This document shows, in pieces, positions 32,223 through 44,844 of a DNA stretch of 64,000 nt. The DNA lies in the NCBI RefSeq assembly GCF_037975245.1, contig NC_092568.1, positions 26,594,501 through 26,658,500 on the forward strand, read 5' to 3'. The translations under genes were made by a program, and so were the position numbers. The notes under the pieces are model-generated. The model was not told where the DNA came from and did no database searches. It saw only the letters and a program-made list of their open reading frames with translations. Numbering within the stretch: position 1 is the first letter of the stretch; every line of letters begins with the position of its first letter. Origin of the DNA: Apostichopus japonicus. Taxonomy: Eukaryota > Echinodermata > Holothuroidea > Aspidochirotida > Stichopodidae.

Positions 32223-35200
32223 CTGCAAAAAAAGATGACAGATATTACTATCCAGTATTAATTATTCTGCCGATGTTTGATGAAATATGAGACATTTCCT
32301 GCTTACAAACTCAGCAGAGTCAAAATACTTTAAATCATGACAGCCAGACAATTCCCCTTTGATACAAAGGTGTTTCAAATATCTACTGATCATCACATGA
32401 GATCTAGATCTTTCAATTTATTCCGATGTGTGTTAAGGACTCTGACGAGGTCTTCCTTCCTTCCTTTTGTACAAACAATCTTTTTTTGCTTCTAATTTCT
32501 CACAGTTCTTCTTCTTGGAGTGTGGTAAAAAATTCCCATGAAATTTGAAAATTTTCACTAAATGTTTAATGAGGTTCTACAGTATGGAGGTGTACCGGAC
32601 ATCCTTTCCATGTCAGTATGATTTACTTCGATAGGATGCTTCGGCCTGCTTTAAAAATCATTAGACCGAGATTAAAAATATAGAGTTCTAAGGTAAAAAC
32701 AATCTCAGTTTGCAGTTTCTGATACTTCAGTATCAAACAGCTGAGAAGCAATAGCATGACTCAATGGAACGATATACACAAAGCACTGAGAAACAGATAT
32801 GTATAGTGCAATCAATGATCAGCTTAAAATGAAACATTAATGGCTATTACAGTCTACTGCAGTCAACATTACTGGTTATGTTTAAGATATTCCACTGTTG
32901 TCACAATTTACTGGTTATGTTAAAGACATTTCACCGCATGCAGTCAACATTACTGGTTATGTTTAAGCTATTCCATTGTAATCAACATTTCTGGTTATGT
33001 CAAAGATATTCTTATGACATCAACATGATTGGATATACTTAAGGTGTACGAAACTAACAACATACAGTTTGACAAACTTTTAAATGAAATAAAAATTGGG
33101 AAGTTTTGGACTTACTTTTGTCTCTCAGATTTGTAGTTTGCTGTAAGTTCATCAAAGAGCTTGTTGTTGAGTTCCATGAAAGTTTTAAGCACATTATACA
33201 CAAGAGCAATGATCGTTCTGTAGAAAAGATATACGGAAGAGATTAGTGAAAACACACAGAGAAAGATCTACGTCATTCACCAAAAAAAACCTGACCTCCC
33301 CCTCCCCCTGCCCCCCCTCCCCCTTAACAGTTGTCTAGTTGCGTCATCAGTTCCAAAAGCAAAACTGTCATTTACAATGTTTACAGAATTAATGCCATTT
33401 TCCCTGGTGGTGTTTTCCCATTGTCATACTACAAATGGAAAAACTGAATTTTAATTTGGAAATGACGAGCGCCCCATAAATCAAAGAAGTCAGAGAAGAT
33501 AATAAATGAAAGGGGAGAACATAAGACTATAGTTTAAGTTTCAAGTAACATGCACAACATGACATTATTGAAAATAAAAAATTACTGAAAGACAAAGACT
33601 GGTATTTGGTTCGCACTTCCTCAATGTTTGTTGTCGCTTCAAAGCAAAACCATGTGAAGTAAATATCTGGTTACTTATTATTTATCATTCTGATACAAGG
33701 AAGGTATTCAACTCTGATTAATATATCAGTAAACTAGGCTAGTCTGGCTAAATCTACTATGATCACGTTGCAGGCATTTGCCGATTTGTCCTCGGAAATA
33801 AATCACTTTCAATCACAAGACTTTAAACCGCTCCTCGGACAAATAACGCAACAGCAGCCTAACTAAAATATCAAGTATCTGTTCGAGGGTGTCAGATGAT
33901 GAGAGAAGGTACACAGCACACATAACCAGCGGTTTTTAACATTTTATTATGCGGACAGAAACGGCACCCTTTCGTGCCTTGTCTTAAGGAATCCTCCAGA
34001 CATTCGACACACTTTTTGGGTGACAATCTGTATGTCTATAAACCATTCTATAAAATGTAAGCTTTATTTAGCTCAGTTACATACAGTTAATTTTGACAAC
34101 TGTTTGCTTTCCACTACATATGCTTGCTTTCCACTACATCTGTTTACTGTTTTCTTTCCACTACATCGCGAGTTCCTGTTTGCAGGAGGATCTAATATAC
34201 ATACATACATACATAATGTTGTAATTTCCCACAAAAGCCTCTTCATTTTTTCACATGCATAACTACTGCATTATTCCATAGGAACACTTCAACATTTTTC
34301 TTCCCCCTCCCCCTCCCCCAATCCCTGTAGTGCAGTCAGCTAGTAATTTGCCAAGTACACTAATGCATGATAGCATAGGTCAAATGCTGAAGTTAACATT
34401 GACTGACGTCCCCATGTGCAGCGATGGGTGTGACAATTACATGCCTGGCTTGACATTATTAATCGGATAATTGTCAAAAGAGAAGGCTTGGTACAAGCCA
34501 GTGTTCGTCCACAATCATCAGGTTTCAAATAAACTTCTATTGGATATTCTGTAAAAGTGTTTTAGGCAGGAGCAGAAGGTCACTATTTATATATCAAGTA
34601 TTGAAAAGGAAACTTTCCATAGGTATTGAATATGCAGTTTTGTCACACTAATGAACAAATTATAAATACATTTTTGCATATTTGTATTTATTTGTATTTA
34701 AAACCTAACAAGCAAACACAAACCACACACTGCTTTAACAGTATAAACGATAGCTCTTCCCTGATTGTAGTGCAATCCCATGCTTAGAAATATAGACAGT
34801 GAGGTCAATCACTCCTCAACTTGTCAAATAAATGTTATTATAAACAAATGAATTAATAACAGGAGAATAGATGTAAAGAAGGCATATAAAGGATATATTC
34901 CCCATCAATGTATGATATCTGAACTACTCACTGATTCCAGTGTTCTTTGGATATCCTGTAGAGGCTTGGGAACATAATGGACATGATAACAGTAATATTC
35001 TCCTCCATTAGGCTGAGAATGTATTCATTGTTCCAAAAGTACAAGGCTCTCTCAGCTACCTGTAAATACAGACAAAAACAGTCAAAGTTTTCAAAGTACT
35101 TTTGAGGCAGACTTTTACACACACACAAAAAAATTGTACTAAAAAAATAGAAACATGAGAAATAGACACAAAGAAAACAGACACAAGTCAGTTGAACAAT

Positions 35201-38200
35201 TTTTGAGACCATCTTAGCTAGAACAGGGTTTTAACGAGTGACCTCAGAAGAGAAGTTCCTCTGCTCTAGCTTATTCCTTCTTTAAGGCCTATATTTTAAT
35301 ATTTTTAACTTGAAGTATCACACTTATCATCAGAACATACATCTTGGAAGCATGAAACTCTTTGAGAAGATCCCAAACACTGTCAAAACAAGAAACGAAG
35401 CTTGTCACAGCTCACAGCCAATTTTGTCTCCGGCTGGATTTTAGACTGGTATCATTTATACCATGCATTACATATTTTAACATTGGGATTGTTCCAACTT
35501 TTGACTAGATTATGTTTATTCTGATCTACGCAGAGAATGACTGGGATATATCATAGCAACCCCAATAATTGTAAACAGACTTTAATTATTGAATTATCTA
35601 CAAATACATTCTCTTAACAACCCACTGAAGAGTTCGTTTAGGGAAGCCTCGCAAATCTAACCGCCGGTTCCGGGCCGGCGGAAATCTCGCACCCCTTGCT
35701 CATTATGCATGTGCATATTGGTCCCATGGTTGAATGCACACACGCTGGTTGCCAGCCAGAGTAATGAGCACAGCGTCCTGACAACACAAGGCTGGTTATT
35801 CTTCACAAACAATGAGCAAACTTGGCCAAGTGACCGGATTAACATTTGCGGTTTTGACAGTCAATAAAGCGGTAGTTTATGTTGCAAAGTGACTTATACA
35901 CTAAAATCCACCACTACCAAATGTCCGAGATTCAGTACTTTATATAATTCTTGCAAATCTTCCACGTTATCAAACCTCACAAATAAAATTTCTTGGGTCT
36001 CTTATGAACAATTGTGAAACTCAGCTACTCGAAAGTTCGATAAAAGCAGCCTTTACCTGGGCCTATACTATTATGAGCCTTTGTTCAACGAGTGGTACGT
36101 AACTATGAATTAAAAACTGAATCAGCCATTGCATTAAATATATGCCCCCCCCCCCCAAGAACTTCAGAAAACCCATATTGACAAACCAGAATTTAAACAA
36201 AACAATAGTTAAGCTATGCCACATATGTATGTTAAAGAGAGAACATCGACCGTAACATTGATCTCTGAAGCTAACTGCGACACAAATTCAACGAATAAAC
36301 AGATGGTTTAGGCTTGATTTTTCCATTGACTTAGTGTGTTAGGCTGCCATGTGGTTAGAGATATAAGTTACTATTCAGTGAAAATTTTACTATACGTACA
36401 TCAGTTTACAACTGCAGTGTTTACCCCTACTTAAATATCATCGTAGGCATACTGTACATGGGCTGCGAATTTTCCCAGGTACCTTGCACAAACAACCCCC
36501 CTGTCTAACACCTGTTTGTTAACATTTTTGGCACGTTTCCAAAAAACTTTTCATGGAGTAAACTATTTTGGCTCCACTCTAGAATTAATTAGGTAAGTCA
36601 GTAAAGGATCGGTAAAGTTATGCGAAATATTATCTTAGACGTTCAAGAAAAGTATATATCCCCGTAACATAAAGGTAAGTAAAACCCACCTCAAGCCAAC
36701 CGACTCCTCCGCATGAACAAAACATTCTATTCCCCATGATACATGAGTCTATACCATACAGACATAGCACGATATCAAGGCCCCAATAGCTACAGTATGG
36801 CTGTCTTTATGAAAGTAAACCTTTTAAATCCCATGTTTTAGGCCACTTGGCATGATTAACTGAATGCTAAATATTGTTTCCATGTCCTTGTAGAAAATGT
36901 CAACTTCGCAAAATACAATAAGTTGTGTTTTTGTTGTTACGTGAGATCCGTAACCGGCGAAGTGGTTAGGCTATTTACTATACACTTAACTATGGTAGGA
37001 TATTAATTTTTCCTTTTTTTTTTGGTGGAAATTCTAGAAAATACTTTCTTCCCCCCCCCCCCGCCAGATGTGGTCGTATGGTTTATTCATAAATGGGTGT
37101 ACTAGAGCCTTGTCTACATGACATAAGTTGCGTTTAGCACGATATGCCAGTTTCGAGTGAATTTTTCGAAAGTATTTTGCTCGATCCTTCGTAAAATTTG
37201 AAAGGTGTACCAACTTACTGTTCGTACACAATTGCAAATTTCTCTACTGATTTTCAGAGTAGTAAAGGACGGTTTTTTTTACGAAGTTCAAAAGTCAGTA
37301 AATGAAGTTGATAAACTTTATTTCTTTCAACTTTCTTAACCATGGAATGCTAGAGTAACATTTACACTTAAAACGGAGAAAGGATAATCACATTTTTTCC
37401 ACATTTATTTCAAATTTCTTTCACAAGAAATTATCGTCATTTGTTCAATCCTCATGATGTCTACGATCTAGCTGGCTAAAAAAAAGTACAGCTTCGCTGG
37501 AGTGCGAAAAATTCCTTACAGTCAACCGATTTTTTTTCACCTAGCTAGGTAGTTTAGGTCCTGTTCTATACAACTTAGTAGGATTATTCTAAAGTCATCC
37601 CGTATGTTAGGCTCTGGTTCACGCTTATGTGCACGTGTACAAGAAGTGAGATTGTGATTTCAGTTTTTTAGATTTTTAAATCTTAAAAATTCAGGAAACT
37701 TAATGTCCTTGCAAAAAGGCAACGAAACTTTTTGTTCCTACTTGGCCGACTGGGAAAATAAGAAAGATAGCATTTTAGATTCCTGCAATGTAAATTCACA
37801 TTTCCTTACTTATTTTTCACAGAAGTTTTGCTTCTGCAGTAGGATAAAATATGGCGTATAAACATACTATCTTTTTGAAACGTTTGAATACCTTGAGACT
37901 TAGCTATGATGTTTTGTTCAACTCACTATTGTGTTCAAATCGGCTTAGTAAAAACTTGACCGCGGCTGTGAATGTAACTGTATAGCGTGGAGGGTGGTTT
38001 GGAGAGAGTGTGCACTCAAGTGTGACTCATTATCTGCTTGTGGCTGTGCTCATTATAGCCGCGGAAAAATCCACCGGCCCGGACATGGCGGTTAGATTTG
38101 CGAGGCTTCCCTTAGCTCTGACAGCAATACTGAAATGGACACTATGGCTTGCCAATGCCAACAAAGAGGAACTTCTATGTTCCAGTAACAAAACTCTTTC

Positions 38201-41200
38201 CAAAAAAAAAAGAGAGACAAACATCACAGTATTTTAGCTGTAATGTTACAATGTGTCAGCACAGCTACATATAAAGTATTCAGTTTCTGTATTTCACAAT
38301 GGGGAAAAACCTTACAGTGAAATGCAGGACAGCAACACTATTTTTCGTTTCATCGTTAAACAAAAATTTCTTTTTGAGAATTCCACGTGATGTAAAAGTC
38401 AACCTTGAATTTCACTTGATGTAACATGATAATGTAGAACTTAATCAGTAAACACCACTACATATAGTAAGGAGTGTAGCCAGGCTTCTTTCTGTTTATG
38501 CTTTGGGGAAGGGAGGACCCAACAGAACCTACTTTATGAATAAAAAACAAATGTGACAATTGTTTGGTGGCGGTGGGGGGGGGGAGGGAAGGGGGAGGCA
38601 GACATGTATTTGGGGAGACCAACATGTCACTGTGTACAGTCCAGGTAAACAAATGGGAAAATATTGTGCAAATATACTATTACATGTGAAAACTAATATT
38701 AATCCCATGGACAACCTTTGTGTATAATGTACACAAGCATGATAGTTGCATTTTCATGCAAACACCAGTGTCCTCACAAAGGAGATAACCCACTCAAATA
38801 TCCAATGAGTTTTCAAGTAAATATAACATAAAAATAATTTGGCAATATTTCGACTAGCGACAGCGCAAAATTCCTATCTTGTCCTACTGACATTCTTCCC
38901 TCATGATTTTGACTGCCAAAGTAAGCTTGTTTTGAAAATGAAAAGGATCCGAGTAGGTAATCTTGACATGTGAGTCTGCCCAAAACCCAGATTAGTCTGC
39001 TGATCTAACAATCACTTTTAGCATCCTATTGCTCTCAGCTAATTTTCATGTCCGCTGAAGCATCGGCAAACGATGCACCACCAGGGAAATGATGAATCCT
39101 TCAAGCTGTTAATTTGGTTTTGACAAATCCTGGCATTTTACAGGTGTTCCTTTGGGGACATGAGATGGAATTCTGTCGGTTATGGACAGAAATTTGGACA
39201 GACCCCAGTAGCTCATATATGCCGAAACATGAAGAGGAAATTTAGGCAGACATCCTGTGTGATCTCCGGAGATGAGAAGAAAAGGGAAGATGGAAGACGA
39301 AGAAAACTCAAAGTGAAGGTCTTTTTTTTATATATTTTTTTTAAAGACTACCCAGTAATAATTGAGTGCAAAATGGAGGGATGGAATGCTGTCATTAACT
39401 ATCCTGTCATCAAACAAAGGGATCGAAATCTTTAGAAAATTATTCGTTACTTTTGAAGACAAGTAGAAGAAACTTTTAATATTCACATTAAAGTGAAGAA
39501 GGAATCACCTATTGATAGCAGGTAGTGAACAACTCTGTTGACTGTGTACTTGGAGAGGAGAATCTAAATCTGCCTGAATTATTTAGTTAGAAGTGGTCTA
39601 ATTCTCCTCCAACTGAATGAACCTCCCCCTCCCATCTCACCGAACTGTTGCAGAAGCAAGATTTGAAGTTTACAAAGTGGACAGGGTGGAGTTAATACAG
39701 ACCTGAAAATGAGGACTGGCCACACATCTAGCTAACTGCCTGGCAAGTGGGTCTTGAATCTTCTGAAATTGGGATGGTTCAATGACATCCAGTATCTCCT
39801 CAATCTCACCAAGGAACATGACCTGTTTGGGAGAAAACATTGACAACTTTCAAAGAATGTTCACCAAATTCTGAACATCACCAAGGAACATCACCTGTTT
39901 GGGAGAAAACATTGACAACTCTCAAAGAATGTTCACCCAATTCTGAATCTCACCAAGGAACATGATACAAGGTACATTTGACCAAGGTTTAAATACATTT
40001 TATTTTGACACTAATCATAACAAAAGGCATAAAGTCATGACAGAAGAAGTACCTAGTTCTCACTATTTAGTTCCAATTCACTGACAAAGATTTCCATAAT
40101 CACTTGCCACTGTTTTTAGTGAAATACCTCTTAACTGACTCTCTCTTTTTTAAAGTAAATCTTTTTTAAAGCTTCCTTTAAAATCGGGAACATCTGTGAT
40201 AAGAGTAAAATTTTGACAATTTCTTCCTTGTTCCTCGTGAACAATTCCCTATTCCATACGAGAAGTTTGCATTCCACTCTAGAACCAATGTTTTACTTTT
40301 CCTTATATGACTCTTTTTTTTTTTTTTTGGGTGGCTGAATAACAATGTTGAAGGTAGTCTTGTTGCTTGAACATTTTCCTGAGCCAATCAACCAATCATC
40401 CATTTTACTCTACAATGCACATCAATAAACTGCAACCTGAGAGAGAGAAAGAGTACCCACAGCGAGAGGCTACTGAATTTTCTACACATGATGTGAACCA
40501 ATCAATACCCCTGAAGGAGATTAAAACACTTGACCATCCAACTAGAATCGAACAAAATAGATCTTACAGATTTTGGTCAGGCAGGTATGCAGCAGATTCT
40601 AGGCCAAACATATCACCTTTTGCTTAGAAAGGTCAATTACAAAACAGACGTTATTTGCATTGCAAAATGCCACAGCCTTAAAATAAATTTAAGGAATGGA
40701 GGGGAAGGTTCACACGCTTCAAACACCAAAGATAAGTTACTGAAAATAAATGGTGGATAATTTCTAGAGAGAACCACTTATGGTATAGTTTTGTTTTTTG
40801 TATTTGTAAAAGATGAAAAGTCTACTTCTATGATAACTTTGTTATAAATAATATCTCTTACATGGCACCACACAAATTAAAGACACCAGCAATTAAAGGA
40901 GGAGGGGGGCACAATACTCATGTCGTGTGATTTGTAGAGGTTTTGTGCACATGATGGTGACACAGATGGGGGGCATAGTGATCTGCTTTTGGGTGGCACA
41001 CAGCCCCTGTATTTGCCCTCGCCTGGCTGTTGGTCTCACGATATCTGATAAACATCGCTAACGTATTGGAAAGCGATGATAATGATTAACAACTTTCCCA
41101 TACAAGCCAGAAAAGTGTTATTCCATCTGGGATATATCTCGTTTGAGGGTTTCTTCGCACAAGATTGGAAGTTTGAACGAGACAGCCATCAACTTACAAC

Positions 41201-44200
41201 AAATTGCTGTTTATAATAGATATTCTTACTTTAAGCAAAATTCCAAACAATGAACAAAATGCACACATGACAGAGATTATTTTCTAGTCCATCTGAATCA
41301 GTCTGACCTGTGGATAAAATATTTCATCTTCTTGCATAAAATTAAGGTTGGCAGTTTGAACATGACAGCCATCAACTTACAACAAATTGCTGTTGATATT
41401 GTTTTCATTATGTCATTTCTCATTATTACTTTATCTTCATTGAAAGGAGTTTACATTGCAATTAATTTTTTTTAAAACACCATTAATTATAAACAGGTCG
41501 GGCTATAAAACCGTACATTGTTATCAGTAAGAAGCAATCTTTTAAAAGTAACTATGAAACTATGAAGAGATGACATAGGATAATATTTCAATTTTTCCCA
41601 GAGTCATTATGCCATCACCTACTGGACCTCCTGACCAAATGTCACAGTTGAAGAGAAGGTCAAAAGTTTTGTTCGTTTCTTTGAGGAAACATTGCAATTA
41701 CATTGCAATTAATTTTTTTTAAAACACCATTAATTATAAACAGGTCGGACTATAAAACCGTACATTGTTATCAGTAAGAAGCAATCTTTTAAAAATAACT
41801 ATGAAACTATGAAGAGATGACATAGGATAATATTTCAATTTTTCCCAGAGTCATTATGCCATCACCTACTGGACCTCCTGACCAAATGTCACAGTTGAAG
41901 AGAAGTCAAAAGTTTTGTTCGTTTCTTTGAGGATCATCAGAAGCATCTCTTATATATAGAAGAGGTAAAGATGATGTTAGGGTTTGGTTCTCCTTTAATT
42001 ACTCATCAAAACTTACAGCTCCAAACTAATATTACTAACAAACAAACAGACAAACAAACAAACGAACAAACTTGACATGATAGACATAAGAATTTACTCA
42101 CCTCTTTCTGACTACATGTTTTTGGCCAATACTTTAGTAAACCCTTGACAACCTATGGATAGGAGAAAATCAGAGATATTCTTACTTTACAATGCAAAAT
42201 TCCAACATAATGAACATAAATGCACAAGTGACAGCACTTGTTTCTTTCCGTGTCCAATCTGAATCGGTCTGACCTGCGGATTAGAAAAACTCTAAACGGA
42301 TATTCCATCTTGTCGCATGAAATTAACTTTGAGGTACTTTGTACACGATCAACATAACATTTCAACTTTAAAGTAAACATCATCTTGTACGCTAATATAG
42401 TGTTCATACATATATATATTCATATTCTTTTATCCTTAACATAATTTGGTGATACCGATATTCATCTTCTCAATTATTTTATTTATTTTCCATTTTGATT
42501 TGGTTATGAGTTTACAATCCCACTCACCCATTTATAGGTCCTTCTTCATAACTATATGTACAAAGATTCATTCTAACACAACAACAAAAATTGTTCCTGT
42601 ATTCCAGCCCCACCCCCTGCATCCTTCCCCCACCCTCTGCGGTCACGACGACAATGTCATACATAACTACACTAAACAAATGCAGGTACAACAACCAAAG
42701 CCTTACTCTGCAACAGATTACAGCCTATATTTCATAGTTTGTTTCTGTAAACAATCTGTTGCTATTAAATCTTTGTTGTATGACAAATGCTCTATACAGT
42801 CTCTTCAACAGTTTTTTTTAAATTTTTTTTTGGCATTTTTTTATTATTACCTGTCACTAGTGAGAATTTAACAAAAACAAAGCAAAATTAATCCATTGCA
42901 AACTGTAGCTATCAACAATAAAACATATTCATACAGGTTTTTTATTCTTTCATCCTGTAAATATTTACAATGCCTGTCTACCTGACATGTAAACAAATTA
43001 TTCAAAGACACTGCACTATACATTATTAAGGACCTATCCATCTTTACAAACCTCTAGCACAAAACTATGAAAGTTTTATTTCGAAAAATTTCTATTCCTA
43101 AAAGTCTATGGAAATGTTTCAACCAATTTTATACGTTTTATCGTCTGTTAGTTCTCTGGAACGATAATTTATTAAATTAAGATAAAAAATTTATCAATGT
43201 GGGGTTTTGATCTTTACTCTAATCTGGATAGTCTGTCCTCACAATACACAACGATACACACAGACACATATATGCAAATTAATACTGCCATATTAATAAA
43301 GAAAACACCACCATCTCTACATTGGACGTTCACTATTAAATGCCATTATAATCTTGACTGAGTTTTGGCTTTTAACATTACATAACCCTCATTTTTACTA
43401 AACTCACAGCAAAGTTGTATTAATTTAACAGAATGGGTGTAAGGCACCTACAGGTGTTTGTGGGGAAAACTATATAACTATAAAAATTGCATGAACGTTT
43501 TCTTCTTCTTCCTTTATATAAATATCCTTCTTCCATTGCTATTTCTCAATTGCAACAAATTGTTTAGTAAAATTTCCCTGTAAAAGATTGTTTGTAGAGA
43601 GCAGGCCTCATGTTGAGCATTTTGAAATTTCATGAGTTGCTTAAACACAAGCACCTCAGATTGCCTGTGGGATTTTTAGAGGCCTGTAAAAGTAAACTGG
43701 AAAGTGATTTTCATGAATCACTATGTTTTTTTTAAATTTTATATATTTTTTTTGAATTTGTTTTCATTGCCACCATTTACATAGAAATCTGTCTTCTATA
43801 TTTTTTCATTGATCTGTTTTTGCCCAAACACGCACCGAAATAAAAGAGAAAAAAAAGAATGAAATTTATTACATATAATATTCAGAAGGTTATAAAAGTA
43901 ATATCGAATATGGATTTTGCACTGAGATGTATGTTTGGGGCACAACACAAAGGAGACACAGGGCTGCTGTTTCCCTGTTCATGTAACAACTAATAATGAT
44001 AACTAGATAAATAATAACTAAAATAATAATGAATATATAAATAATGTATACAAATAAAAACCTAAATCATAAATAATGATAACTAAATAAATGATGACCA
44101 AAATCATTAAGACGTCAATAGTGAAATAAATAAATACATTCAAATATTACATAAACCCTCCACTATACCCAACTACCCCTTATACCCAGCTACCCCCTAC

Positions 44201-44791
44201 AACCAATTGTCTCCAATCGCCTGCCTTCCCCCTCTCTCTCCCTCCGTCGTAAAAACAAGAGCAAGAATGGTGCCTTCCATTATTGAATCTCTTAGTACTG
44301 TTTGATCAAAATAGAACAACCTGACATTTACAACCTTCCTTAATTTCATGGCTGCTCTAACCCTGGGAGAAAGATATCTGAGATATGCATAAAATAATTG
44401 AATTAGGGAAATTATGCAAGGCTGAAGTATCTAAACAGTATTGACGTAGGTGCCATAATTTCTCCTCCTCCTCCGACGAGGAGATGGAGATGCAGAAAGC
44501 AACAGCGTGAGAACTACTTACAGGTTCTGTTAATGTGGCATCCTTCTCCAGGAATTGAACAACACAATAGGCAAGCTATAAGAAGACAAATGTAAAACAA
44601 AAAAACAAACATGTTTATGAAGCATTTGGTAGGGTCTTCTACGAAGCACATATCTACATATAAACTAAAATACCACATTTTACTTAAATGATTGAAGTTA
44701 TAGCATCTAATAACCCACAAGATGTTAACTAGGTGTTTGCATGTATATTATACTACATATTAGTGATAAATACAACTTGCATAGAATGATC

Positions 44792-44844
<53 letters not shown>

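Noticed and set aside
41590-41660. A short plus-strand reading ([15 protein letters not shown]) repeated in the 247-bp duplication
   Set aside because: It looks protein-like briefly, but it is opposite to the host gene, ends soon after, lacks clear splice sites and was not recognised.
42446-42871. 141-codon open frame on the plus strand
   Set aside because: Low-complexity translation from AT-rich intron DNA, opposite to the host gene, with no family resemblance.
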